This document shows, in pieces, positions 53,939 through 62,074 of a stretch of 64,000 nt of DNA. Origin of the DNA: Paracoccaceae bacterium (GTDB lineage: Bacteria; Pseudomonadota; Alphaproteobacteria; Rhodobacterales; Rhodobacteraceae). Numbering within the stretch: position 1 is the first letter of the stretch; each line of letters starts with the position of its first letter. The stretch is taken from positions 87,763 to 151,762 of the forward strand of contig JAPUEK010000090.1 of the NCBI GenBank assembly GCA_027492585.1, given 5' to 3'. The notes beneath the pieces were generated by a model. The model worked only from the letters and a program-made list of their open reading frames with translations. It did no database searches and was not told the DNA's origin. Position numbers and translations under genes: made by a program.

Positions 53939-54226
53939 TCAGGCGTTGACGGAATCCTTCAGCGCCTTGGCGATGGCGAATTTCACCTGCTTGTCGGCGG
54001 CTTTCGTCACCATTTCGCCCGTCGCCGGATTGCGGACCTGACGTTCCGGGCGGGCGCGGCAGACGACTTTGCCAAGGCCGGGAAGGGTCACGGCGCCCCC
54101 GGCAGCCACTTCGCGCGCGACGATGGCGGCGATGGCATCCAGAGCGGCGCCCGCAGTCTTCTTGTCGGCGCCCATGGCGTCGGACATGGCGGCCAGAAGC
54201 TGGGTCTTGGTCATCGGTTTGGACAT
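53939..54226 (-). CDS. HU family DNA-binding protein
   Basis: A 95-residue nucleoid protein. MTKTQLLAAMSDAMGADKKTAGAALDAIAAIV forms the helical dimer base. VTLPGLGKVVCRARPERQVRNPATGEMVTKAADKQVKFAIAKALKDSVN is the DNA-binding arm region with the intercalating RNPATGE Pro. Slightly longer at the N-terminus than E. coli HU. Expressed as a single gene with its own terminator. Confidence 0.95.
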   Translation of the reverse strand: MSKPMTKTQLLAAMSDAMGADKKTAGAALDAIAAIVAREVAAGGAVTLPGLGKVVCRARPERQVRNPATGEMVTKAADKQVKFAIAKALKDSVNA

Positions 54227-54356
54227 TTCTCTATCCTTCGTTGCGGCCCCTTCGATCAGGGGGCCTTTGCTGTGCCAATTGGCGGATGCAGCGGCTTCCC
54301 ATGTTTTCGGGCGGCAAGGCAAGCCCTTTCGCCTTGTTTTGCTGGTTTTCCTGACG

Positions 54357-55835
54357 TTAAAGGAAAGCCGTCTCCTCGAAGGACCGCAGCTTCCGGCTGT
54401 GGATGCGCGAGACCGGCATGTCGCGCAGCCGCTCCATAGCGCGCACACCGATCATAAGATGGCGCGAGACCTGGGTCTTGTAGAACTCGCTGGCCATGCC
54501 GGGCAGTTTCAGCTCGCCGTGCAGCGGCTTGTCGGAGACGCAAAGCAGCGTTCCGTAAGGCACCCGGAAGCGGAAGCCGTTGGCCGCGATCGTGGCGCTT
54601 TCCATGTCGAGCGCGATGGCGCGCGACTGGCTGAGCCGCCGCACCGGGCCGGACTGGTCCCGCAGTTCCCAGTTGCGGTTGTCGATGGTGGCCACCGTGC
54701 CGGTCCGCATGATCCGCTTCAGCTCATAGCCGTCAAGCTGGGTGACCTCGGCCACCGCCTCCTGCAGGGCGATCTGGATCTCTGCGAGCGCGGGGATCGG
54801 CACCCAGATCGGCAGGTCGTCGTCAAGGACGTGATCCTCACGCAGATAGGCATGGGCGAGGCAGAAATCGCCGAGGCTCTGGCTGTTCCGAAGGCCGGCG
54901 CAATGGCCGACCATCAGCCAGGCGTGCGGACGCAGCACCGCGATATGGTCGGTCGCGGTCTTGGCGTTCGACGGCCCGACCCCGATGTTGACAAGCGTGA
55001 TCCCGTTTCCGTCGGCGCGCTTGAGGTGATAGGTCGGCATCTGCGGGGTCTTGCCATAGGGCAGGATCACCCCATCCGCCGTGGTGATCTCCTGATTTCC
55101 GGTGGCGACGAAGCTGGTGTAACCCAAGGCCGGATCGCCGAGCGCGGCGCGGGCGAAGGCCTCGAACTCCTCCACATAGAACTGGTAGTTGGTGAAGAGA
55201 ACGTGGTTCTGGAAATGGGTCGGGTCGGTCGCCGTGTAATGGCTGAGCCGGGCGAGGCTGTAATCCACCCGTTGCGCGGTGAAGGGCGCCAGCGGGGCGG
55301 AACCATCGTCGTTATGGGTGCGGGTGCCGTTGACGATATCGTCATTGGTGGTCGCCAGATCCGGCACGTCGAAGACATCGCGGAGCGAGAACTCCAGCAC
55401 GCCCTCCTGCGGGACCGAGACATTGGGATTGCCCGCCACGGCGAAATGCACCGGAATCGGCGTGGAGGAAAGGCCGATCTGCACCGGAACCCCGTGGTTC
55501 TCCATCAGGAGGCCGAGCTGCTGGGTCAGATAGGCGCGGAAGAGTTCCGGCTGCGTCACGGTCGTCGCATAGGTGCCGGGGCCGGCGACATGGCCGAAGG
55601 ACAGGCGGCTGTCCACCTTGGCATGGCTCGTCACCGTCAGGCGGATTTCCGGGTAGAAGGCCCGGACCCGCGCCCGCGGCCGATGCCCCGTCACCGCCTC
55701 GCTGAAATGGCGGGCGAGAAAACCCGTCGCCTCGGCATAAAGCGCCTCAAGCCGGGCCACGGCGGCAGCGGCATCGGTGAAGGCTTCGGGGGCGTGCTGG
55801 TCCGGGGTCAGAACCGGGATGAGATCGTCGTGCAT
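54357..55835 (-). CDS. amn: AMP nucleosidase
   Basis: A 492-residue enzyme (E. coli Amn is 484) that hydrolyses AMP to adenine and ribose 5-phosphate. The N-terminal regulatory part runs to about 175. The C-terminal nucleoside-phosphorylase-like domain has NIGVGPSNAKTATDHIAVLRPHAWLMVGHCAGLRNSQ, AIALDMESATIAANGFRF and SRHLMIGVRAMERLRDMP. ATG 55835 (MHDDLIPVLTP) was chosen as start. Confidence 0.95.
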   Translation of the reverse strand: MHDDLIPVLTPDQHAPEAFTDAAAAVARLEALYAEATGFLARHFSEAVTGHRPRARVRAFYPEIRLTVTSHAKVDSRLSFGHVAGPGTYATTVTQPELFRAYLTQQLGLLMENHGVPVQIGLSSTPIPVHFAVAGNPNVSVPQEGVLEFSLRDVFDVPDLATTNDDIVNGTRTHNDDGSAPLAPFTAQRVDYSLARLSHYTATDPTHFQNHVLFTNYQFYVEEFEAFARAALGDPALGYTSFVATGNQEITTADGVILPYGKTPQMPTYHLKRADGNGITLVNIGVGPSNAKTATDHIAVLRPHAWLMVGHCAGLRNSQSLGDFCLAHAYLREDHVLDDDLPIWVPIPALAEIQIALQEAVAEVTQLDGYELKRIMRTGTVATIDNRNWELRDQSGPVRRLSQSRAIALDMESATIAANGFRFRVPYGTLLCVSDKPLHGELKLPGMASEFYKTQVSRHLMIGVRAMERLRDMPVSRIHSRKLRSFEETAFL

Positions 55836-55964
55836 CGGGGGCCTTCCGTTTGATCGGGCATCTAAACCGGAACCGCGGCTCCGGTGCAAGTGACGTGTTC
55901 ATGACGGCGCAGGGCCGGACGGGCCGCCCTTGCCCCTGCCGCGCGGGGCGGAGATACTGCGGCC

Positions 55965-56807
55965 ATGAACACGCTCCTCTGCCTTGGCCATGGCTACTCG
56001 GCCGCCGCCCTCTCCCGCCAACTGATCCCGCAGGGCTGGCGGGTGATCGGCACCACCCGCGATGCCGCCAAGGCCCCCGCCCTGAGCGCCGCCGGGGTGG
56101 AGCCGCTGGTGCTGCCCGCGCCGCTCGGCCCCGCTCTGGCAGAGGCTACGCATATCCTGATCTCCGCAGCACCAGGGGCGGAGGGCGACCCGTTCCTGCG
56201 CCTCGACCGCGCCGGAATTGCCACCGCGCGCCCGCAATGGGTCGGCTATCTCTCGACAACCGCCGTTTACGGCGACCGTCAGGGCGATTGGGTCGATGAG
56301 GAAAGCCCGCTCAACCCCGGTTCGGCGCGCGCGGTCGAACGGGTTCTGGCGGAGCGGCAATGGCTGGCGCTTGGCCTTCCGGCCCATATCTTCCGGCTGG
56401 CCGGCATCTATGGCCCCGGTCGCGGCCCCTTCGAGAAAGTGCGCGACGGCAGCGCCCGGCGGATCATTAAGGCGGGTCAGGTCTTTTCCCGTATCCATGT
56501 CGAGGATATCGCCCGCTGCCTTCTGGCCTCGATCGCCCGGCCCGATCCCGGAGCGATCTACAACCTCTGCGATGACCTGCCCGCGCCGGCGGAAGATGTG
56601 CTGTCCTATGCGGCGGAACTTCTCGGCCTGCCGGAGCCGCCGGCGGTGCCGTTCGAAGAGGCGCAGATGACCCCGCTCGCCCGCAGCTTCTATCTGGAAT
56701 CGCGCCGGGTGCGGAATGACAAGATCAAGGGGATCGGGGCGGAGCTTCTCTATCCGAGCTACCGCGAGGGGCTTCTGGCGCTGAAGGCGGGTTTGCTCCC
56801 GGCTTGA
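55965..56807 (+). CDS. NAD(P)-dependent SDR/epimerase-like protein (YeeZ-like)
   Basis: A 280-residue extended short-chain dehydrogenase fold. The nucleotide motif is degenerate, LLCLGHGYSAAALSRQL, as in YeeZ proteins. YLSTTAVYGDRQGDWVDEESPLNPGSARAVERVLAE contains the Tyr of the active site but lacks the usual YxxxK spacing. FRLAGIYGPGRGPFEKVRDG follows. Function unknown; probably binds NAD(P) and a nucleotide sugar-like ligand. Confidence 0.85.
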   Translation: MNTLLCLGHGYSAAALSRQLIPQGWRVIGTTRDAAKAPALSAAGVEPLVLPAPLGPALAEATHILISAAPGAEGDPFLRLDRAGIATARPQWVGYLSTTAVYGDRQGDWVDEESPLNPGSARAVERVLAERQWLALGLPAHIFRLAGIYGPGRGPFEKVRDGSARRIIKAGQVFSRIHVEDIARCLLASIARPDPGAIYNLCDDLPAPAEDVLSYAAELLGLPEPPAVPFEEAQMTPLARSFYLESRRVRNDKIKGIGAELLYPSYREGLLALKAGLLPA

Positions 56808-56838
56808 TCGGCATTTGGGGGCGTTGCGCCTCGTGGCT

Positions 56839-56950
56839 GGCGCCGGAGGGGTTTTGCACCCCTCCGCCATGCCACCGGCCCCTCGAAGCGGTGGCGGAGC
56901 CGGTGGCAAACCCCGCAGGATATTTATGCACAGTGGATGAAGGAAAGGGC
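56839..56950 (+). repeat. GGATATTT intergenic element, copy 13 (long double-hairpin form)
   Basis: Hairpin CGGAGGGG-TTTTGCA-CCCCTCCG (56844-56866), a second hairpin of the GCCACCGG...CGGTGGC type, then CCCCGCAGGATATTTATG (octamer 56918-56925) and a GGATGAAGGAAAGGG tail. It is 32 bases after the SDR stop, same orientation. It is nearly identical to copy 5, 36 kb away. Confidence 0.75.
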
Positions 56951-57034
56951 GCCGTAGCACCAGCGAGCGGCGGCGCGCGCTGTCATGCGCGCTCATGTCC
57001 TTTCCTGCTCAGTAGCTCACGGCCCGACAATTCT

Positions 57035-57060
57035 CTTGCAAATTTGCAAGATACTTGCAA
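57035..57060. promoter_or_regulatory. XRE regulator operator, CTTGCAAATTTGCAAG plus half-site
   Basis: A perfect 16-bp palindrome CTTGCAAATTTGCAAG at 57035-57050, followed after 3 bases by another CTTGCAA at 57054-57060. It ends 10 bases before the start of the XRE-cupin gene. Such TTGCAA sites fit XRE-cupin repressors; autoregulation is inferred. Confidence 0.7.
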
Positions 57061-57069
57061 TATAGGCCC

Positions 57070-57666
57070 ATGAAACCCCAGATCGGCCCCCGAATCCGCG
57101 CCCTGCGCCTTGAACGCCGCCTCTCCCTCGCGGAGCTGGCAGGGGATACCGGCGTCTCCGAGGCCACCATGTCGCGGATCGAAACCGGGCAGTCGGAAGT
57201 CTCCGCCCCGCATCTATATGCCCTCGCCCGCAAGCTCGGCACTGACATCGGCAGTTTCTTCTCGACGGAAACGGCCACGCTGCGCCCCGGCGTCCGGTCC
57301 GTCACCCGCGCGGGAGAGGGGGCAACCTTCACCACCCCCCGGCTTTCGGCGCGGCTCCTCAACGGCGATCTGCGCCACAAGGCCATGCACCCCTTCCTGA
57401 ACCGCACCCGTGCCAGCCGCCTCGAAGAGGTCGGCGGGCTTCTGGCGCATGAGGGGGAGGAGCATGTCTTCGTGCTGCGCGGCCCGCTGCTTTTCTGCTC
57501 CGAAGCCTATGAGCCGTTGCGGCTCGACACCGGCGACAGTCTCTATTTCGACGCCGCCCAGCCCCATGCCTATCTGACCCTGCCGGGCGGGGAGGCGGAG
57601 TTTCTCGTCACCTCTTCCGCCGATGCCCCTCACCCTCTTGCCAAGGACCTGCCCGATGCCCGCTGA
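57070..57666 (+). CDS. XRE family regulator with C-terminal cupin
   Basis: A 198-residue regulator. The HTH_3 domain (residues 3-60: IGPRIRALRLERRLSLAELAGDTGVSEATMSRIETGQ) is followed by a cupin sensor domain (about 110-190: EEVGGLLAHEGEEHVFVLRGPLLFC, GDSLYFDAAQPHAYL). Such proteins regulate catabolic operons for amino acids, polyamines or sulfonates. ATG 57070 was chosen. Its end overlaps the next gene by 11 bases, so the pair is translationally coupled. Confidence 0.92.
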   Translation: MKPQIGPRIRALRLERRLSLAELAGDTGVSEATMSRIETGQSEVSAPHLYALARKLGTDIGSFFSTETATLRPGVRSVTRAGEGATFTTPRLSARLLNGDLRHKAMHPFLNRTRASRLEEVGGLLAHEGEEHVFVLRGPLLFCSEAYEPLRLDTGDSLYFDAAQPHAYLTLPGGEAEFLVTSSADAPHPLAKDLPDAR

Positions 57667-58759
57667 CATCCTCGCCGAAGTGCTGCTGCCCACCCAAGAG
57701 CTGCGGAACGACCTGCCGTTTTACACGAAGACCCTCGGGATGCGGCTGGAAAACATATTTCCCGCCGACAGCCCCTCGGTCGCCTCGCTCTCCGGCCATG
57801 GGCTGCGGGTGCGGATAGAGAAGGGCGCGCAGGTGCCGCCGGGCCGGCTCCGCATCCTGACCGACAATCCGCAGGACTTCGCAGGGGGCCAGAGCCTCAT
57901 GACCGCGCCGAACGGCACGGTGATCGAGGTGGTGCCGCTGTCGCCCAAGGTGGTGCAGCCCGAGACCGTCCACGAATTCGCCGTGCGGCGGTTGCGGGAC
58001 GAAGCGCCCTGGGTGATCGGGCGGGCGGGGATGCAGTACCGGGACCTGATCCCCTCGCGGCTCGGCGGGTCGATCATCGCCAGCCACATCCGCATCCCCG
58101 ACGGGGGGCCGGTGCCGGACATGGTGCATTACCACACGGTCGGCTTTCAGCTGATCTACTGCTACCGGGGCTGGGTGGATGTGCTCTACGAGGATCAGGG
58201 GACGGAGATGATGCGCCTCTCCGCGGGGGATTGCGTGATCCAGCCGCCGGAGATCCGGCACCGGGTCTGCCATGCCTCGCCGAACATCGAGGTGGTCGAG
58301 CTGGGGGTGCCGGCGGAGCACATCACCACCATCGACCACGATTTCACCCTGCCGAACGGCTTCGGCGATCCCGCACGCGAATGGCAGGGGCAGCGGTTCG
58401 TCCATCATGTGAAGGACAAGGCCGTCTGGCAGCCCTTCCGCATCCCCGGTTTCACCTGCCGCGATACCGGGATTGCCGCAGGGACGAAGGGCGTGGCGAA
58501 CATCCAGATCGCCCGGCATGACGGAACCCCGCCGCCCGCGACGCGCCATGACACGGACATCCATTTCACCTTCGTCCTGGAGGGGCGGATGGTGCTGAAG
58601 GCCGAGGGCCAGCCGGAGCGGGAACTGGTTGCGGGCGATGCCTTCGTGATCCCGCCGGGGATGGTGGCGCAGTATTGCGACTGCTCGGCCGATCTGGAGC
58701 TGCTGGAGGCGACCCTGCCGGCCGGGTTCCGGACCGAGATCGTCGGGGCGCAAGCCTGA
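57656..58759 (+). CDS. Three-module VOC-like/bicupin metalloenzyme candidate
   Basis: A 367-residue protein. Residues 1 to about 110 look like a vicinal-oxygen-chelate (glyoxalase) half (LAEVLLPTQELRNDLPFYTKTLGMRLE; GTVIEVVPL). Residues about 150-235 form a cupin with metal-type ligands (MVHYHTVGFQLIYCYRGWVDVLYE and IQPPEIRHRV). Residues about 270-355 form a second cupin (TRHDTDIHFTFVLEGRMVLKAE and DAFVIPPGMVAQY). A dioxygenase or isomerase is possible; the substrate is unknown. It is controlled by the coupled XRE-cupin gene upstream. Confidence 0.82.
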   Translation: MPADILAEVLLPTQELRNDLPFYTKTLGMRLENIFPADSPSVASLSGHGLRVRIEKGAQVPPGRLRILTDNPQDFAGGQSLMTAPNGTVIEVVPLSPKVVQPETVHEFAVRRLRDEAPWVIGRAGMQYRDLIPSRLGGSIIASHIRIPDGGPVPDMVHYHTVGFQLIYCYRGWVDVLYEDQGTEMMRLSAGDCVIQPPEIRHRVCHASPNIEVVELGVPAEHITTIDHDFTLPNGFGDPAREWQGQRFVHHVKDKAVWQPFRIPGFTCRDTGIAAGTKGVANIQIARHDGTPPPATRHDTDIHFTFVLEGRMVLKAEGQPERELVAGDAFVIPPGMVAQYCDCSADLELLEATLPAGFRTEIVGAQA

Positions 58760-58775
58760 GTTCAGGCGGGCGTGC

Positions 58776-59246
58776 TCAGGCGCCGGGCGCCGGGGGCCTT
58801 GCCCCCGGACCCCCAGGATATTTCTGCACAGGGGATGGGGAAGAGAGGGCGAGGCGGGTGCGGCGCTGCATTTCGGGAACGGCCTGTCCGTGGCTGAGCC
58901 AGTCTTGCAGCGGCATCATCTGCCAGCACTGGCCTTCATCGCCGAAGCGGATCGCGGCAGGTTCCTCGGGGAGGAGGTCTCCGGCGAAGAACCACGACCT
59001 GCGATCGGGATCGAGCATCGAGGGGAATTCGCCGCGCCAGATCAGGCGGCTTTCGGGAAGGCGGAGGGCGAACTCCTCCTCGACTTCGCGCAGGAGGCAG
59101 GCGGCGGGGGTTTCCTCGCCCTCCCTGCCGCCGCCGGGCAGATCCCAGAGGCCGGCGAAGGGCAGGTCGGGGCGGTCATCGCGCAGGTAGGTCAGCACCC
59201 GGCCGTTGCAGAAGAGCGCGGCCTTGGCCCCCACGAAACTAGTCAT
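58776..59246 (-). CDS. NUDIX hydrolase
   Basis: A 156-residue Nudix enzyme. The box G-x5-E-x7-R-E-x2-E-E is complete within GGGREGEETPAACLLREVEEEF (about residues 38-59). It is MutT-like and probably hydrolyses a nucleoside diphosphate derivative. The last 17 residues (QKYPGGPGARPPAPGA) are encoded by a GGATATTT element read on the opposite strand, so the tail is probably not functional. The start overlaps the nfeD-like gene by 8 bases. Confidence 0.9.
   Translation of the reverse strand: MTSFVGAKAALFCNGRVLTYLRDDRPDLPFAGLWDLPGGGREGEETPAACLLREVEEEFALRLPESRLIWRGEFPSMLDPDRRSWFFAGDLLPEEPAAIRFGDEGQCWQMMPLQDWLSHGQAVPEMQRRTRLALSSPSPVQKYPGGPGARPPAPGA
58791..58850 (+). repeat. GGATATTT intergenic element, copy 14
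   Basis: GGGGGC-CTT-GCCCCC-type hairpin, then GACCCCCAGGATATTTCTG (octamer 58816-58823) and a CACAGGGGATGGGGAAGAG tail. It is about 30 bases 3' of the bicupin gene in the same orientation, and it overlaps the 3' coding end of the convergent NUDIX gene. Confidence 0.7.
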
Positions 59247-59505
59247 TGATATCCTTGTCCCAGACCTTCACCTGCCCCTCGCGCACCCCCATCGTGGCGC
59301 GCAGCACGAGCCAGGCGCCGACCGAGGCCACGGCGAAGACCAGCAGCAGCGCCGGCAGCGCCCCGCCGATCACGCCGAGACCCACGAGCACCCCCGTCAC
59401 CACCGCCCCGATGGCGAAGCCGAGGAAGATGTAGCCGGGGGCCAGAACCTCCAGCACACCGAGGGCGAAGCCCGCGACGATCCAGACCCACCAGACATTC
59501 CACAT
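59239..59505 (-). CDS. Short NfeD-like membrane protein
   Basis: An 88-residue protein with two or three hydrophobic segments (VWWVWIVAGFALGVLEVLAPGYIFLGFAIGAVVTGVLVGL) and a short C-terminal tail (KVWDKDIND). NfeD proteins are paired with SPFH/stomatin proteins; the short form lacks the protease domain and much of the OB fold. It starts 1 base after the SPFH gene ends, which fits such a pair. Confidence 0.88.
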   Translation of the reverse strand: MWNVWWVWIVAGFALGVLEVLAPGYIFLGFAIGAVVTGVLVGLGVIGGALPALLLVFAVASVGAWLVLRATMGVREGQVKVWDKDIND

Positions 59506-59506
59506 C

Positions 59507-60388
59507 TCAGCCCCGTCCTTTCAGCATCTTGAAGGCATCGCCGAAGGCGTCGAGCGCCTGCGCCGGAACGATGATCGTCTGCTTGCCGGCGCCCTGCCCC
59601 ACGGCGGTCAGCGCCTCCACCTGTTTCAGCGCCACCTGATACTGGGCCGCCTCGATGCCGTTTTCCTTGATCGCGGCGGCGATGGTGGAGGTGGCATAGG
59701 CCTCGGCATCGGCCAGAACGCGGCGGGCCTTGGCCTCCTGCTCGGCGGCATAAAGCTCGGCATCGGCGTTCAGCTCGACGGAGCGCTTCTTGCCCTCGGC
59801 CTCCGTCACCTGCGCGCGGCGGGCGCGTTCGGCATTGAGCTGCTGGAGCATGGCATGGCGCGTCGCCTCATCGAGGCTCACGTCAAGGATTTCGGCCCGC
59901 GTCACCTCGATCCCCCAGGCCTCCACCATGTCGCGCACATGCTCGCGGATGTTGGCGGTCAGCTCGTTGCGGTTGGACTGCACCTGATCCAGCTCCATCT
60001 TGCCGATCTCGGAGCGCACGATCCCCGCGACGGTGGTGGCGATGGCGGCATCGACATCCTTGATCCGATAGACGGTCTTTTCCGGCTCGGTGATGCGGTA
60101 GAAGACCGAGGTTTCGACCTTCACCAGCACGTTGTCGGTGGTGATGGCATCCTGTTGCGCGGTCGGGAGCTGGCGTTCGAGGATGGAGATCTTGTGGCGC
60201 ACGCGGTCAAGAAAGGGGACGACGAAGTTGATCCCCGGCCCGAGCACGGCGCGCAGGCGGCCGAAGCGTTCCACGACATGCTTTTCGGATTGCGGCACGA
60301 TCCGCACCCCGAGGAAAATGCACAGGATGACGAAGACGGCAATCGCCAGATAGACGGCATTGCCACCCAGGAATTGTTCGGGCTGCAT
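59507..60388 (-). CDS. SPFH/band 7 family protein (QmcA/stomatin-like)
   Basis: A 293-residue membrane-anchored SPFH protein. One N-terminal helix (NAVYLAIAVFVILCIFLGVRIVPQSEKHVVERFGR) precedes the band 7 domain (to about 175, GIEVTRAEILDVSLDEATRHAMLQQLNAERARRAQV). A coiled-coil of Ala/Glu-rich repeats follows (AEGKKRSVELNADAELYAAEQEAKARRVLADAEAY), then GAGKQTIIVPAQ. It oligomerises into membrane cages that organise proteases or lipids. Operon with the NfeD-like and NUDIX genes. Confidence 0.93.
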   Translation of the reverse strand: MQPEQFLGGNAVYLAIAVFVILCIFLGVRIVPQSEKHVVERFGRLRAVLGPGINFVVPFLDRVRHKISILERQLPTAQQDAITTDNVLVKVETSVFYRITEPEKTVYRIKDVDAAIATTVAGIVRSEIGKMELDQVQSNRNELTANIREHVRDMVEAWGIEVTRAEILDVSLDEATRHAMLQQLNAERARRAQVTEAEGKKRSVELNADAELYAAEQEAKARRVLADAEAYATSTIAAAIKENGIEAAQYQVALKQVEALTAVGQGAGKQTIIVPAQALDAFGDAFKMLKGRG

Positions 60389-60518
60389 GAAAATCTCCTC
60401 TGATCAAATGGCGCGGCAGATGCGTTAACCTGACGGGTTTCTGCCGGTCATGCAAGTCGGGGGCGCGGCGCAAGGGTGCGGAGGAGCCATCGGAGGGCGC
60501 CGGGAAAGAGACAAAAAC

Positions 60519-60538
60519 AGTCTCTGATATGGCCCAAA
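60519..60538 (+). repeat. Dispersed AGTCTCTGATATGGC motif
   Basis: AGTCTCTGATATGGCCCAAA; identical over 20 bases to 60672-60691. The sequence before it, ACAAAAAC, differs from the CCGAAAT of the other copies. Confidence 0.7.
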
Positions 60539-60665
60539 CAGGGCTTTGTGTTCCTCACTTCCTGCCGTTTCGCCGCTTCCGGCATCCGACGGGTTCCGCC
60601 TTGCTGCGAAAGAAAGGCGCGCGGCCCGTTGCCACATAATCCGGCGGGGGTGGGGGCATCCGGGC

Positions 60666-60691
60666 CGAAATAGTCTCTGATATGGCCCAAA
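60666..60691 (+). repeat. Dispersed AGTCTCTGATATGGC motif
   Basis: CGAAAT followed by AGTCTCTGATATGGCCCAAA. Its first 21 bases equal 53176-53196 and its last 20 equal 60519-60538, so it links both copies. It is 106 bases upstream of dinB. Confidence 0.7.
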
Positions 60692-60796
60692 GCCATATTC
60701 CGGGGCAGATCATACTTGCCGGCCTCCCCCGTCTTCAGGTGGCGCTTCCATGGTCTTTCCGGTAGTCTTCGCCAATCCTGGCGCCCCGAGACCTCC

Positions 60797-62050
60797 ATGC
60801 CCGCCCTCTGCCGCGATTGCCTGACCGAGTTCGATGCCGGTGCGCGCTGCCCGAAGTGCCGCTCACCGCGGATACTGGCCCATGCGGAACTGAACAGCCT
60901 GTCCATCGCCCATATGGATTGCGACGCCTTCTATGCCTCGGTCGAGAAACGCGACAACCCGGAGCTGCGCGATCATCCGGTGATCGTCGGCGGCGGGCAG
61001 CGCGGGGTGGTTTCCACCTGCTGCTACATCGCCCGCATCCATGGGGTGCGCTCTGCGATGCCGATGTTCCAGGCGATGAAGCTCTGCCCGCAGGCGGTGG
61101 TGGTGAAGCCGCGCTTTGCCGCCTATGTCGAGGCGAGCCGCGCCATCCGCGCCATGATGGAGGTGCTGACCCCGGCCATCGAGCCCCTGTCACTGGACGA
61201 GGCCTTTCTGGACCTGACCGGCACGGCGCGGCTGCATGGGGCGCCGCCGGCGGTGCTTCTGGCGGGGCTTGTGCGGCGGATGGAGACGGAGCTGGGCCTT
61301 TCAGGCTCGGTCGGGCTGTCGCACAACAAGTTTCTGGCCAAGATCGCCTCCGATCTCGACAAGCCGCGCGGCTTTTCGGTGATCGGGCGGGCGGAAACGG
61401 AGGCTTTCCTGCGCCCGAAGCCGGTGCGGATCATCTGGGGGGTGGGGACTGCAACCCAGACGGCTCTGGAAAAGGCCGGCATCCGGACCATCGACGATCT
61501 TCTGGGGTGGGAGAAGGCCGATCTTTCGGCCCGGTTCGGCTCCATGGGCGAGCGGCTCTGGCATCTGGCGCGGGGGCTGGACATGCGGCGGGTGAACCGG
61601 GAGGAAAAGCTGAAGTCGATCTCCAAGGAGACGACCTTTTTCGAGGATACTTCAGACCCGGACCTTCTCGACGGCCATCTCTGGCGGCTGGCGGAGCAGG
61701 TGGCGGATCGCGCCAAGGCCAAGCACCTGTCCGGCCGCACGGTGACGCTGAAACTCAAGCGCAGCGATTTCCAGCTGATCAGCCGGCGGCACAGCCTGAC
61801 CGATCCGACGCAGCTTGGCGACCGCATCTACCGCGCCGCCCGCGAGCTGCTGGATCAGGCGGGCAAGGGCGGCCCCTTCCGGCTGATCGGCGTCGGGATT
61901 TCCGATCTCGCGCCGGAAACGGAGGCGGACCTCAGCCGCGACCTGCTGGATCCCGGAGCCGCAAAACGGGCGGCGGCGGAGCGGGCAACGGATGCGATCC
62001 GCGCGAAGTTCGGCAAGGATGCGATCCTGAAGGGGCGGGCATTGCGCTAG
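60797..62050 (+). CDS. dinB: DNA polymerase IV (DinB) with N-terminal zinc ribbon
   Basis: A 417-residue Y-family translesion polymerase. Catalytic motifs are AHMDCDAFYASVEKRDNPELRDHPVIVGG and PLSLDEAFLDLTG (Asp-Glu pair). Thumb, HhH and little-finger regions follow (GVGTATQTALEKAGIRTIDDLLG; KETTFFEDTSDPDLL; RTVTLKLKRSDFQL). Unlike E. coli DinB it starts with a four-Cys ribbon, CRDC-x9-CPKC, at about residues 5-22. ATG 60797 keeps the ribbon complete. The gene is flanked on both sides by the AGTCTCTGA motif. Confidence 0.95.
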   Translation: MPALCRDCLTEFDAGARCPKCRSPRILAHAELNSLSIAHMDCDAFYASVEKRDNPELRDHPVIVGGGQRGVVSTCCYIARIHGVRSAMPMFQAMKLCPQAVVVKPRFAAYVEASRAIRAMMEVLTPAIEPLSLDEAFLDLTGTARLHGAPPAVLLAGLVRRMETELGLSGSVGLSHNKFLAKIASDLDKPRGFSVIGRAETEAFLRPKPVRIIWGVGTATQTALEKAGIRTIDDLLGWEKADLSARFGSMGERLWHLARGLDMRRVNREEKLKSISKETTFFEDTSDPDLLDGHLWRLAEQVADRAKAKHLSGRTVTLKLKRSDFQLISRRHSLTDPTQLGDRIYRAARELLDQAGKGGPFRLIGVGISDLAPETEADLSRDLLDPGAAKRAAAERATDAIRAKFGKDAILKGRALR

Positions 62051-62074
62051 GCCAGCCCAAGCGTTCCCGCCAAG

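Larger units (their letters stand above)
60389..60796 (+). other. Intergenic region upstream of dinB
   Basis: 408 bases between the divergent SPFH and dinB genes. It holds two copies of the dispersed AGTCTCTGATATGGC motif (60519 and 60666). No gene, tRNA or LexA-type GTTC-N7-GTTC box is obvious. Confidence 0.5.

Noticed and set aside
54245..54266. GGCCCC...GGGGCC hairpin between amn and the HU gene
   Set aside because: The U-rich side lies on the strand without a gene; no clear terminator for amn.
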